Assembly (NCBI RefSeq): GCF_002847285.1
Contig: NZ_CP025407.1
Coordinates: 7,939,001-8,003,000 of the forward strand
Direction of reading: 5' to 3'
DNA: 64,000 bases
Source of the DNA: Streptomyces sp. CMB-StM0423
GTDB taxonomy: Bacteria > Actinomycetota > Actinomycetes > Streptomycetales > Streptomycetaceae
In this document: piece by piece, positions 1 to 9,031 of the stretch
Numbering within the stretch: position 1 is the first letter of the stretch
How the letters are laid out: each line of letters begins with the position of its first letter
The notes under the pieces: model-generated
Seen by the model: the letters and a program-made list of their open reading frames with translations, nothing else
The model's database searches: none
Told to the model about the DNA's origin: nothing
Program-made: the position numbers and the translations under genes

Positions 1-962
1 CCGTGGTCGGCGCGCTCGGCCTGGATCTGCTGGTCGGCCACACCGGGCAGATCTCCCTGGCCCACCCGTTCTTCATCGCGATCGGCGGCTACGGGTATAC
101 CGCGCTCGCCTCCGACGGCACCGGTGAACTGGCCGGCGCCGGCTGGCCCACCGGGCCCGCCGCGCTCGGCGCCATCGTCCTGGCCGGCGTCGCCGGCGCC
201 TGCTACGCCCCGATCTCCGCGCGCGTGCGGGGCATCTACCTGGCCGTCGCCTCGCTCGGGCTGGTCGTCCTGGGCCAGCACCTGCTGCTCAACCTCACCG
301 ACCTGACCGGCGGTTACGACGGCCGCGACGCCCCGCCGCTGAACCTCTTCGGGCTGGCCTTCGACGACGACGGCGGCGGCGATCTCCTGGGTGTGCCGTT
401 CGGCCGCGTGGAGCGGCTGTGGTACGTCGCGCTGGCGGCGGCGGTCGCCGCGTACGCGCTGTACGCCTCGCTGCGCAACACCCGGCCCGGCCGCGCGCTG
501 GCGGCCATCCGCGGCGGGGAGACCGCGGCCGCCGCCATGGGCGTCCACGTGCCCCGCTACAAGGCCGCGGCCTTCGCCATCGCCGCCGCCTACGCCGGCG
601 CCGCCGGGGTTCTGCTCGCGCTCACCCTGCAGCGCCTGGTGCCCAGTTCGTACGAGGTGGAACTGGCCTTCTCGTACATGGCCATGATCGTCATCGGCGG
701 GCTCGGCTCGCCTCTCGGCGCGGTCCTGGGCGCCGCGTTCGTGACCTCCCTGCCGATTCTGCTGCGTCACCACAGCGATCAACTGCCGCTGCTGGCCGCC
801 GAAGGCTCCGGTGGCCTGAGCGCCGGGGTTGCCGCACAGATCCTCTACGGCGCCGCCGTGGTGGCCGTCCTCCTCTTCGCCCGAGGCGGCCTGGCCGGTG
901 CCTGCCGTGCCGCGGTGCGCCCGCGCCGCCGCCCCACCGCCACGAAGGTAGGAATCCGATGA
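1..962 (+). CDS. Branched-chain amino acid/amide-type ABC transporter permease (LivM family), 5' partial
   Basis: Inner-membrane permease subunit of a Liv-type (HAAT) ABC importer, which carries amino acids, amides, urea or related small nitrogen compounds. The readable frame opens inside the usual first conserved block (ALGLDLLVGHTGQISLAHP), so about 30-40 N-terminal residues lie upstream of the window. Later blocks fit LivM: a hydrophobic stretch around residues 60-95, an EAA-like loop (RNTRPGRALAAIRGGE, near residues 157-172) and the terminal GGLGSPLGAVLGA segment. It ends in an ATGA overlap with the binding-protein gene, so the two are co-transcribed and probably translationally coupled. 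The LivH permease and the two ATPases are not visible and are presumably upstream. Family call is firm; substrate is unknown. Confidence 0.9.
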   Translation, partial: VVGALGLDLLVGHTGQISLAHPFFIAIGGYGYTALASDGTGELAGAGWPTGPAALGAIVLAGVAGACYAPISARVRGIYLAVASLGLVVLGQHLLLNLTDLTGGYDGRDAPPLNLFGLAFDDDGGGDLLGVPFGRVERLWYVALAAAVAAYALYASLRNTRPGRALAAIRGGETAAAAMGVHVPRYKAAAFAIAAAYAGAAGVLLALTLQRLVPSSYEVELAFSYMAMIVIGGLGSPLGAVLGAAFVTSLPILLRHHSDQLPLLAAEGSGGLSAGVAAQILYGAAVVAVLLFARGGLAGACRAAVRPRRRPTATKVGIR

Positions 963-2173
963 ACCGTTCATTCCCCGCCGCCGTGGCCGTCTCCACCGCC
1001 GTGTCGCTGGTCCTGCTGGGCTGCTCGCCGAAGGCGTCGCAGTCCGCCGCGGCACCCGGCGTGGACGGCGACACCATCAGCCTCGGCGTACTGACCGACC
1101 TCTCCGGCGCGTTCGTCGCCGGCGGCACGGACACGCTGCGCGGCCTGCAACTGCAGTGGGACGAGATCAACGCCAAGGGCGGGGTGTGCGGGAGGAAGGT
1201 GGAGCTGGCCGTCGAGGACCACGGCTACAACACGGAGACCGCCGTGAGCCAGTACACCGAGATGGAGCCGAACGTCCTGGCCTTCCAGATGCTCCTGGGC
1301 TCACCCATGGTCAGCGCACTCACCCCCAGCATCGGCAAGGACGAGGTCCTCACCATCCCCTCCAGCTTCGCCGGCAACCTCCTGGAGAGCCCACTCATCG
1401 CGCTGACCGGCACCACCTACCGGCAGGAGATGTCCAACGCCGTCCACTGGCTTGAGGAGACCGGCAAGCTCAAGGGCGGCAAGAAGATCGGCCACATCTA
1501 CCTCCAGGGCGAGTACGGCGAGGACGCGCTGGCCGGCACCGAGGACGCGGCCGCCGAGCTCGGTCTGGGGGAGGTGGCATCCCAGGTCGTCAAGGCGAGC
1601 GACAAGGACCTGACGGCGCAGGTCTCCGCGTTGCGCAGCAGCGGTGCCGACTACGTCATGCTGACCACCGCACCCACCCAGACCGCCTCGGCGGTCTCGG
1701 TCGCCAAGGCCCTCGACTACGACGCCGACTTCATCGGCTCGACCTTCACCTACGTGCCCTCCCTCCTGGACGGCAGCGCGAAAGGTCCGCTGGCCGAGCA
1801 CTTCTACCAGACCTCGGCACTGGCGCCGCTGTCCAGCAGCCAGGAGGGTCCCGCCCGCATCCTGGAGGCGTTCGAGAACAGGTGGCCGGACCAGATGCCC
1901 AACCCGCCCGTCGTCCACGGCGCCGGCGCCGCGGAAGTGATGCGCACGGTCCTCAAGGCCACCTGCGCCGAAGGTGACCTGACCCGCGAGAACGTGGAGA
2001 ACACCTACCGCGACCTCACCGGAGTCGACACCGGCGGACTGCTGCCCGCGCTGGACTTCACCGCCCGCGGCGAACCGCCCACCCATACCTCCTACCTGCT
2101 GCGCCCCGCCCCCGGGCAGCCCGGCGGGCTGCAACTCCTGACCGAGCTGCGCCCGAACCCCGGCACCCGGTGA
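959..2173 (+). CDS. Liv-type ABC transporter substrate-binding lipoprotein
   Basis: Extracytoplasmic ligand-binding component for the upstream permease (404 aa). A lipoprotein signal ends at Cys22 (LVLLGCS). The mature protein has the type I periplasmic-binding pattern of Liv/urea/amide receptors (ISLGVLTDLSG, then GGVCGRKVELAVEDHGYN). The ATG shares the ATGA overlap with the permease stop, which fixes the start. Its place ahead of a hydroxylase, two cyclic-amide-type hydrolases and an amidase suggests the ligand is the substrate of that pathway (inference). Its stop overlaps a possible GTG at 2170, but the next gene more likely starts at 2299. Confidence 0.88.
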   Translation: MNRSFPAAVAVSTAVSLVLLGCSPKASQSAAAPGVDGDTISLGVLTDLSGAFVAGGTDTLRGLQLQWDEINAKGGVCGRKVELAVEDHGYNTETAVSQYTEMEPNVLAFQMLLGSPMVSALTPSIGKDEVLTIPSSFAGNLLESPLIALTGTTYRQEMSNAVHWLEETGKLKGGKKIGHIYLQGEYGEDALAGTEDAAAELGLGEVASQVVKASDKDLTAQVSALRSSGADYVMLTTAPTQTASAVSVAKALDYDADFIGSTFTYVPSLLDGSAKGPLAEHFYQTSALAPLSSSQEGPARILEAFENRWPDQMPNPPVVHGAGAAEVMRTVLKATCAEGDLTRENVENTYRDLTGVDTGGLLPALDFTARGEPPTHTSYLLRPAPGQPGGLQLLTELRPNPGTR

Positions 2174-2298
2174 ACACGACCACGTGCGCAGGCCGGGGAT
2201 GGCGACGGGCGGCTGCCGGCCGGTGCGCGAAGGCGGCCGTCCGTGGTGCTGCCGAGCTGATCCGTGGATCCGTGGGCGGACCGACCGAGGGAGGTCAC

Positions 2299-5151
2299 AT
2301 GGGAAGGGACCGGCGGCAAGCGGCGGCTTCGGACGCGGTGGGGGTCTCGCTGCCCCGCCTGGACGCGGTACCCAAGGTCACCGGCACCGCCGAGTACGGC
2401 GTGGACGTGGCACCGCCGGGGGTGCTGACCGCACGGGTGCTGACGTCTCCGCTCCCGGCCGCTCGTATCCGCCGGCTGGACACGAGCAGGGCCCGGCGGG
2501 TGCCGGGGGTCAGGGCGGCGGTCACCGGCGCCGACTGGCCGCGCCGGCACGGCCCGTTCGTCCGTGACCAGCCCGCGATCGCCGTCGATCAGGTGCGGCA
2601 CTACGGGGAGGTGGTGGCCGCGGTCGCCGCCGAGACCGAGGAGGCGGCCGCGGAAGCGGTCGAGCAGATCGAGGTCGAGTACGAGCCGCTGCCGGCCCTC
2701 CTCACCCCCGATGAGGCCCTCGCCGACGATGCCCGGCCCATCCACCCCGACTGGCGGCACTACGAGCTGACCGGGGCGCTGGGTCTCCGCTTCGACCCGC
2801 ACGGCAACAGCCCCTTCCGCTTCCGGCTTCGCGCCGGCGATGCCGAGGCCGGGCTGGCCGCCGCCGACGTCGTCGTCGAGGACACCTACACCACGTCCTT
2901 CGTGCAGCACGCACACCTGGAACCGCACGCGGTCGTGGCCCGGTTCGACTCGGCCGGGGCGCTGACGGTCTGGCAGGCCACGCCCGGCCCGCACACCCTG
3001 CGCGCGATGCTCGCCGAGCTGTGCGACCTGCCGCTGAACAAGGTGACCGTGCGGGTGCCGTACGTGGGCGGCGCCTTCGGCGCGAAGATGTACCTGCGCG
3101 CCCTCAACCCTGCCGCCGTGCTGCTGGCCCGTTGCGTGCCCGGCCGCCCGGTGCGGCTCGTCTTCACCCGTGCCCAGGAGTTCACCTCGGCGACCGGACG
3201 GATGCCGATGCGGATCCGCATGCGCACAGGCGCCCGCCGCGACGGCACGCTGACCGTGCGGGAGGTCACCATCGTCGGCGAGCAGGGTGCCTACGCCGAC
3301 GCAGGGCCCCTGATCCTGCGCAACTGCGGCTACGGCTCACCCGGTCCCTACCGGATCCCGCACGTACGCGTCGACGCCCGCCTGGCGTACACCAATCGGC
3401 TGCCTGCCGGGGCGATGCGGGGTCTGGGCACACCGCAGACCTGCTGGGCCGGCGAGCAGCAGATCGACACGCTCGCCGCCGAACTGGGCATCGGCCCGCT
3501 GGAGTTGCGCCGGCGCAACCTGCTGCGCGACGGGGACGTGTCGGCGACAGGAGAGGTGATGCGGGACGTGGGCGCCCGGGCATGCCTGGACGCGGTCGCC
3601 GCCCGCACCGAGCCCACCCCCCGGCCCGGTGGGGGCGCGGCGGGTGTGCAGCGCGCCACCGGGTACGCGCTGGCGTGGAAGTCGGCGCTGGCCCCCGCGG
3701 TGTCCTTCGCGACGGTGCGGCTGCTGCACGACGGCAGCGCGGAGGTCGCCTGCGCGGCCATCGACAACGGACAGGGCGCCCGCACCACGATGGCGCAGAT
3801 CGCCGCGGCGGCGCTGTCGCTGCCACCCGGGCGGATCCACCTGGCCGGCACCGACACCTCCTCCCCGTCCTTCGACCGCGGCTCGACCGCCTCGCGTACG
3901 ACCTTCGCGGTGGGCGGTGCGGTGCAGGCGGCCGCCCAGTCCGTGGCAGGCCAGCTCCGGGCCATCGCCGCCGCCGAGCTCCGCGCCACCGAGGAGGAAG
4001 TGGTCATGGCCCAGGGCACCATCAGCGCCCGGGGCCGGCACCTGTCCTACGCCGCGCTCCTCACCCAGCACTTCCAAGGGCCGGGTGAGTTGCTCGGGCA
4101 CGGCCGGACCGGGCACGGCACCACCACACCGATCGATCCGCACACCGGCCGCTCGACACGACCGACACCGTTCTGGTCCTACGCGGCGGCCGCGGTCACC
4201 ACCGGGGTCGATACCGTCACCGGGCGGATCACCTCCGCCGGGCTGACCGTCGCGGTCGACGCCGGCAGAGCGGTCAACCCCCTGGCATGCGAGCAGCAGG
4301 TCATCGGCGCGGCCCTCCAGGGCTGGGGGATGGCCACCACCGAACGGGTCGACTTCTCCACCGGACGCCCGGACGTGGTGGGGCTGGGCGAGTACCGCAT
4401 CCCCGCCATGACCGGCGCCCCCGGCATCGAGGCCGTGGTGGTGGAGACCCCCACTGCCGACGGCCCGGCCGGCGGTGCCCGCGGGATCGGTGAGATCGGT
4501 CTGGTGCCCGTACCCGCCGCACTCGGCAACGCGCTGCACGCCGCCACCGGCACGCGTCACACCGCACTGCCCCTTCCCGCCCACCTGGTTCCCGAGCGCC
4601 CCCCGCCGGCCGAGCACCCGCCCGCGGGCGCGGCCGGGCCGCTGATCGTCAACGGGCAGGAACTGGCGGAGATCCCTTCGGGAACGTCGCTGCTTCGCCT
4701 GCTGCGAGAGCGGCTCGCACTGACCGGGACGAAGGCCGGCTGCGACGCCGAAGGCGTGTGCGGAACGTGCACCGTACTGCTGGACGGGCAGCCGATCCGC
4801 GCCTGCCGCACCCCGGCCGCCCGCACCGCCGGCACGGTCCGCACCGTCGAGGACCTCGCCCGCCACGGAGAGCTGAGCCGGCTGCAACAGGCGTTCGTCG
4901 AGCACGGCGCGGTCCAGTGCGGCTACTGCGCCCCGGGAATGCTCATGGCCGCCACCGCACTGCTGGAGCACACCCCCCGTCCCAGCCGGGACCAGGTACG
5001 CCGCCACCTGGCGGGCAACCTGTGCCGCTGCGGCGCCTACACGCACATCGTCGACGCGGTCCTCGCCGCCGCCGGCACCCCCTCCCCACCGGCCACGGAG
5101 GGATCCGACGGACAACCCGGCTCCACCCGACAAGACGAGGAGTCTCCATGA
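2299..5151 (+). CDS. Fused molybdenum hydroxylase: Moco-binding large subunit joined to a C-terminal 2Fe-2S subunit (xanthine dehydrogenase family)
   Basis: A 950-aa protein that joins two normally separate subunits. Residues about 15-770 are the molybdopterin-cytosine-dinucleotide large subunit (VPKVTGTAEYGVDV start, GGAFGAK loop, AMRGLG active-site loop, and ARGIGEIG with the catalytic-type Glu). Residues about 783-945 are a CoxS-like domain with both clusters: Cys815, 821, 824 and 836, then Cys874/877 and Cys909/911. This order is the reverse of eukaryotic xanthine dehydrogenase, and no FAD subunit is encoded nearby, so the electron acceptor is unknown. The family hydroxylates carbon next to nitrogen in heterocycles, or oxidises aldehydes. 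I chose ATG 2299 because GAGGGAGG lies just upstream; an in-frame GTG at 2170 would add 43 unconserved residues. It overlaps the next gene by ATGA. Confidence 0.88.
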   Translation: MGRDRRQAAASDAVGVSLPRLDAVPKVTGTAEYGVDVAPPGVLTARVLTSPLPAARIRRLDTSRARRVPGVRAAVTGADWPRRHGPFVRDQPAIAVDQVRHYGEVVAAVAAETEEAAAEAVEQIEVEYEPLPALLTPDEALADDARPIHPDWRHYELTGALGLRFDPHGNSPFRFRLRAGDAEAGLAAADVVVEDTYTTSFVQHAHLEPHAVVARFDSAGALTVWQATPGPHTLRAMLAELCDLPLNKVTVRVPYVGGAFGAKMYLRALNPAAVLLARCVPGRPVRLVFTRAQEFTSATGRMPMRIRMRTGARRDGTLTVREVTIVGEQGAYADAGPLILRNCGYGSPGPYRIPHVRVDARLAYTNRLPAGAMRGLGTPQTCWAGEQQIDTLAAELGIGPLELRRRNLLRDGDVSATGEVMRDVGARACLDAVAARTEPTPRPGGGAAGVQRATGYALAWKSALAPAVSFATVRLLHDGSAEVACAAIDNGQGARTTMAQIAAAALSLPPGRIHLAGTDTSSPSFDRGSTASRTTFAVGGAVQAAAQSVAGQLRAIAAAELRATEEEVVMAQGTISARGRHLSYAALLTQHFQGPGELLGHGRTGHGTTTPIDPHTGRSTRPTPFWSYAAAAVTTGVDTVTGRITSAGLTVAVDAGRAVNPLACEQQVIGAALQGWGMATTERVDFSTGRPDVVGLGEYRIPAMTGAPGIEAVVVETPTADGPAGGARGIGEIGLVPVPAALGNALHAATGTRHTALPLPAHLVPERPPPAEHPPAGAAGPLIVNGQELAEIPSGTSLLRLLRERLALTGTKAGCDAEGVCGTCTVLLDGQPIRACRTPAARTAGTVRTVEDLARHGELSRLQQAFVEHGAVQCGYCAPGMLMAATALLEHTPRPSRDQVRRHLAGNLCRCGAYTHIVDAVLAAAGTPSPPATEGSDGQPGSTRQDEESP

Positions 5152-6494
5152 CGGCGGACAACGCGCCCGCGGGCTCGGCCAACGGGCCGACGGGCCCGGA
5201 CACATGGGCGCTGACCGGTGTCACCGCCCTGCTGGGAGAGGAGCTGACACCGACACGCCAGGCCACGATCGTCATCACCGACGGGCGGATCACCGCTGCC
5301 GGACACCTGCACGACCCCGGCCCCGCGGTGCCGCGCCTGCACCGGCCCGACCTGCTGGTCACCCCCGGCTTCCTCAACGGCCACACCCACATCGGCGACG
5401 CCGCCTTCGCCGAAGCCGGCTTCCGCACCGAGGGCGTGGACCTGCTCTACGCACCCGACGGGCAGCGCTGGCAGCTCATGGCCCGGGCGACCGACGAGCA
5501 GCTCGTCACCGGCATGCGCCAGGCGATGCAGACCATGATCCGCTGCGGAGTGGTCGCCTTCGAGGACTTCCGCGAGCAGGGCCGGCACGGTGTCGACCTG
5601 CTGCGTCAGGCCGCCCGCGGCCTGCCCATCCGGGCCCTGGCGCTGGGCCGTCACGCCGACCTGCCGTTCACCACAGAGCAGTTGCAGGCGAACACCGGCG
5701 GGCTCAGTGAGGAAGCCCAGGCCGAGATCCGCGACATCCTCGACATCGCGGACGGGTTCAGCGTCGTCTCGCCCAACCAGCTCACCGACACCGCCCTGGC
5801 CCAGACCGCCGACCTCGTCCGCGCCGCAGGCAAGCGGCTCGCCGCGCACGTCAGCGAGCGGGACGCGGACCGGCAGACCTCCCTGGCCCGTACCGGCCGC
5901 AGCGACATCGCCCGCGCGATCGAGATCCTGCGCCCCGACTACCTCGTGCACGCCACCGCCGCCACCCCCGAAGAACTGCGCGCCGCCGCCCGGGCGGGCA
6001 TGGCGATCGTGATGTGCCCGCGGTCCCACGCCGGCCTCGGCTTCGGGGTCCCTCCCTACCTCGGCGCGGTAGCCGCCGGGGTGAACGTCGCGCTGGGCAC
6101 CGACAACGTCATGACAACCACCCCCTCCCCGCACGAGGAGGCGAACTTCCTCGTCAAAGCCGAACGGTGGCGTACCGGAACAGTGCGCCACCCCGGCCCC
6201 GGCCGGCTCCTGGCCGCCATGACCGTGAACGCCGCCCAGGCGCTGGGAGCAACGGATCTCGGCTCGCTCAGCGTCGGCAGGGCCGCGACTTTCGTCGCCT
6301 TCGACACGGCCTCGCCCAACCTCGCGGCCTCGGTGGCCAACGACCCGGCCGCGGCGCTGGTCAACCGCGCCACCGCCGGGGACATCGCCGCGGTGGTCTT
6401 CGGCGGCCGCACCGTCGTCGGAACCCTCGACCGGCCCACGCTGCCGGCCACGCGCCCCGGGCCTGCACCGGCACAGCCGTACGGCCCTTCCTAG
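5148..6494 (+). CDS. Metal-dependent amidohydrolase (deaminase/chlorohydrolase-like branch)
   Basis: Cytosolic 448-aa member of the amidohydrolase superfamily. Visible ligands are His79 and His81 (GHTHIGD), a later His in AAHVSE, a His in LVHAT and the Asp of LGTDN, the layout of cytosine/guanine deaminase and atrazine chlorohydrolase-like enzymes. The ATG overlaps the fused hydroxylase stop (ATGA), with GACGAGGAG as ribosome binding site. Such enzymes replace an exocyclic amino group with water or open small rings. After a heterocycle hydroxylase, either deamination or ring opening would fit. It is not close enough to any named deaminase for a specific call. Confidence 0.85.
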   Translation: MTADNAPAGSANGPTGPDTWALTGVTALLGEELTPTRQATIVITDGRITAAGHLHDPGPAVPRLHRPDLLVTPGFLNGHTHIGDAAFAEAGFRTEGVDLLYAPDGQRWQLMARATDEQLVTGMRQAMQTMIRCGVVAFEDFREQGRHGVDLLRQAARGLPIRALALGRHADLPFTTEQLQANTGGLSEEAQAEIRDILDIADGFSVVSPNQLTDTALAQTADLVRAAGKRLAAHVSERDADRQTSLARTGRSDIARAIEILRPDYLVHATAATPEELRAAARAGMAIVMCPRSHAGLGFGVPPYLGAVAAGVNVALGTDNVMTTTPSPHEEANFLVKAERWRTGTVRHPGPGRLLAAMTVNAAQALGATDLGSLSVGRAATFVAFDTASPNLAASVANDPAAALVNRATAGDIAAVVFGGRTVVGTLDRPTLPATRPGPAPAQPYGPS

Positions 6495-6565
6495 GAAGCC
6501 GCACGCGCGCCACCCCGCCAGTCACCGTCCGCCCCTGAGGCCCTGACCAACCTGATGGAGCTCCC

Positions 6566-8035
6566 GTGCGACTTCTCATCTCCGGCGGCACGCTGATCGC
6601 CGACGGCGCCACCCACCCCGCCGACATCCTCTGCGAGAACGGCAGCATCGCCGCCCTCACCGCCCACGGCACGGACCACGGCCCCGTCGACGAGGTCATC
6701 GACGCCACCGGCCTGCTGGTCTTCCCCGGGCTCATCGACCCCCACGTGCACTCCCGCGACCCCGGACAAACCGACAAGGAGACCTTCGCCGATTCCACCC
6801 GCGCCGCGGCATGCAGCGGCATCACCACGATGCTGGAGATGCCCAACGCCCTCCCTCCGGTCACCGACAGCGCCGTCTTCGCCGAACGCGCCGGGCAGCA
6901 CGCCGAGGTCGCCGCCTGCGACTTCGGCCTCTGGGCGCTCTCCCTCGGCGGGGACAACCTGGAAGCCCTGCCCGGCCTGTTCGCCGCGGGCGCCGTCGGG
7001 GTCAAGATCTTCTGGGGCTACGGCCTGGACCGGGCCACCAAACGCCTCGTCTACAACACGTCCGACCTCCCGGCAGAACAGGTAATCCCCCCGCCCGGAA
7101 TCACCGAGGTGTGGGAGGTCCTGGCCCGCGCCGCCGCCGCCGGAGCCCTGGTGGCCGCGCACTGCGAGGACCCCGGCGTCCTCGCCTACGCCGGCCGGCA
7201 CACCGCCGCCGTCACCACCTACCAGGATCTCCTCGACGCCCGGCCCGTGGAGGCGGAATCCACCGCCATCGCCCAGGCCGTCGAGGCCGCCCGGCGTATC
7301 GGCGGCCGCTTCCACGTCCTGCACGTGGCCACCGCCCGCGGCATCGAGCTGGTACGCCGTGCCCGTGCCGACGGCATCCCCGTCACCGCGGAGACCTGCC
7401 CCCACTACCTCTTCCTCACCCAGGACGACGCCGCACTCCACACCGGCACGAAGGTCTACCCGCCCATCCGCTCCCGGCACGACCGCGACGCGCTGTGGCA
7501 GGCGCTGCGAGACGGCACCCTTACCTCCCTCTCCTCCGACCACGCCCCCCACGCCCCGGCCGATAAACAACTACCCCTGGCCACCCAGCCGGCCGGAATG
7601 CACGGCGTCGAGACCCTGGTACCGCTGATGCTCGACGCCATGACCCGCGGCCACCTCACCCCCCAGCGCCTGGCCCATGTACTGTCCACCGCCACCGCCG
7701 AGCTGTACGCGCTGCCCGGCAAGGGCCGCATCCGTCCCGGATACGACGCCGACTTCACCCTCGTCGACCCCGAAGCGACCTTCACCATCGACCAGCAGCG
7801 GCTGCACACCCGCCACCCGCTCAGCGTCTTCCACGGCCACCGGGGCCGCGGCGTGGCAACGGCCTCCGTGCTCCGCGGCCGGCAGCTCATGAAGGACGGC
7901 GAGCTGCTGCCCGACGCGCCACGCGGCACCCTCGTACGCTCCCGCCCCACCGCTCCCGCGGCCGTACCCGCATCGCGCGAGCACGCAGGCCCCGTACACC
8001 CCGGCGACCCCGTGAGTGAGGAAGCCCGGTCATGA
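6566..8035 (+). CDS. Cyclic amidohydrolase of the dihydroorotase/allantoinase/dihydropyrimidinase type
   Basis: A 489-aa cytosolic cyclic-amide hydrolase. It has the family's ligand set: His60 and His62 (DPHVHSRDPG), Lys147 (GVKIFWGYG, a candidate bridging lysine), a His in AAHCED, a His in FHVLHVA and the Asp of SSDHAPH. The family opens cyclic ureides and imides (dihydroorotate, allantoin, hydantoins, dihydropyrimidines). The DPHVHxRDPG block is closest to dihydroorotase/allantoinase, but no pyrimidine or allantoin pathway genes surround it. GTG start at 6566 follows GATGGAG at a good distance. It overlaps the asparaginase-like gene by four bases, so its ring-opened product is plausibly that enzyme's substrate (inference). 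Confidence 0.85.
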   Translation: MRLLISGGTLIADGATHPADILCENGSIAALTAHGTDHGPVDEVIDATGLLVFPGLIDPHVHSRDPGQTDKETFADSTRAAACSGITTMLEMPNALPPVTDSAVFAERAGQHAEVAACDFGLWALSLGGDNLEALPGLFAAGAVGVKIFWGYGLDRATKRLVYNTSDLPAEQVIPPPGITEVWEVLARAAAAGALVAAHCEDPGVLAYAGRHTAAVTTYQDLLDARPVEAESTAIAQAVEAARRIGGRFHVLHVATARGIELVRRARADGIPVTAETCPHYLFLTQDDAALHTGTKVYPPIRSRHDRDALWQALRDGTLTSLSSDHAPHAPADKQLPLATQPAGMHGVETLVPLMLDAMTRGHLTPQRLAHVLSTATAELYALPGKGRIRPGYDADFTLVDPEATFTIDQQRLHTRHPLSVFHGHRGRGVATASVLRGRQLMKDGELLPDAPRGTLVRSRPTAPAAVPASREHAGPVHPGDPVSEEARS

Positions 8036-9015
8036 GGGAGCCCACGACCATCGCGGTCCTGGCCACCGGCGGCACCATCTCCGCCGTCGCCGATGCCCGC
8101 CGCCGCCACGGCGGCGGCCTGTCCGCGACGGACCTGATCGCCGGCCACAGCAGTTCCGGGACCCGGCTGCGGCCCATCGAAGTGCACCACATCCCGGGGC
8201 GGGCGATGACCCCGCCGCACATGCTCACCCTCGCCCGGAAGGTCGAACAGGCCGCCGCCGAATGCGACGGCATCGTTGTCCTCCACGGCACCGACACCCT
8301 GGAGGAGACCGTCTACGCCCTGGCGGTCATGACCGACGTCCCGGTGCCGGTCGTCGTCACCGGTGCCATGCGGCTCCCGGCACAGCCAGGCGACGACGGA
8401 CCGGGAAACCTCGCCGCCGCCATCGCCGTGGCCCGCGACCCGAAGCTGGCCGGGGCCGGTCCCGTCGTCGTCTTCGGCGACGAGGTACACCTGGCCCGCT
8501 GGGTCACCAAGGCCCACACCAGCAGGCCCGCCGCCTTCGCCTCCCCGGACGGCGGCCCGGCCGGCCAGATCCACGAAGGCCGCCTCCTGCTGCACCGCAC
8601 CGCCCACCGCGAGTCCGACTACCTCGGCATGCCAGAGCCCGGCCGCCTCGCCGGCACGCGCGTGCCGCTGGTCACCGTCTACGCCGGGATCGACGGCGAC
8701 ACCGTCGAACGCGCCGCGGACGGCGCGGCCGGACTGCTCATCGCCGGAACCGGCGGCGGCCACACCCCGCCGGGCGTCGCCGACACCCTCGCCGGCCTCG
8801 TCACCGCCGGCACACCCGTCGTACTCGCCTCCCGCTGCCCCTCCGGACCCCTCCTCCAGGACACCTACGGCGACAAGGGCGGCGAAGGCCACCTGAGATC
8901 AGTGGGAGTGATACCGGTCGGACACCTGCCCGCCCTCAAGGCGCGATTGCGGCTGCAGATCGCGCTTGCCCTGGGACACACTCCACGTAAGGCATTCCCC
9001 GTCGCTCCCGCCTGA
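8032..9015 (+). CDS. L-asparaginase-like amidase
   Basis: A 327-aa type I/II asparaginase-family enzyme. Both threonine active-site blocks are present: ATGGTIS with nucleophile-type Thr15, and HGTDTLEET with Thr87-Asp88. There is no signal peptide, so it is cytosolic. Family members hydrolyse asparagine or glutamine side-chain amides. Here it is the last enzyme of an operon with a hydroxylase and two cyclic-amide hydrolases and begins in an ATGA overlap, so it may act on an open-chain half-amide from ring opening rather than on asparagine. Family assignment is secure; physiological substrate is inferred. Confidence 0.88.
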   Translation: MREPTTIAVLATGGTISAVADARRRHGGGLSATDLIAGHSSSGTRLRPIEVHHIPGRAMTPPHMLTLARKVEQAAAECDGIVVLHGTDTLEETVYALAVMTDVPVPVVVTGAMRLPAQPGDDGPGNLAAAIAVARDPKLAGAGPVVVFGDEVHLARWVTKAHTSRPAAFASPDGGPAGQIHEGRLLLHRTAHRESDYLGMPEPGRLAGTRVPLVTVYAGIDGDTVERAADGAAGLLIAGTGGGHTPPGVADTLAGLVTAGTPVVLASRCPSGPLLQDTYGDKGGEGHLRSVGVIPVGHLPALKARLRLQIALALGHTPRKAFPVAPA

Positions 9016-9031
9016 ACAGGACACGCCACAC

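Noticed and set aside
6566..8035. Naming the gene pyrC, allB or hydA
   Set aside because: Metal ligands are shared by all these families, and no neighbouring pyrimidine or allantoin genes support one of them.
8032..9015. Naming the gene ansA/ansB
   Set aside because: The active-site blocks fit asparaginase, but the operon context argues for another amide, so a symbol would mislead.
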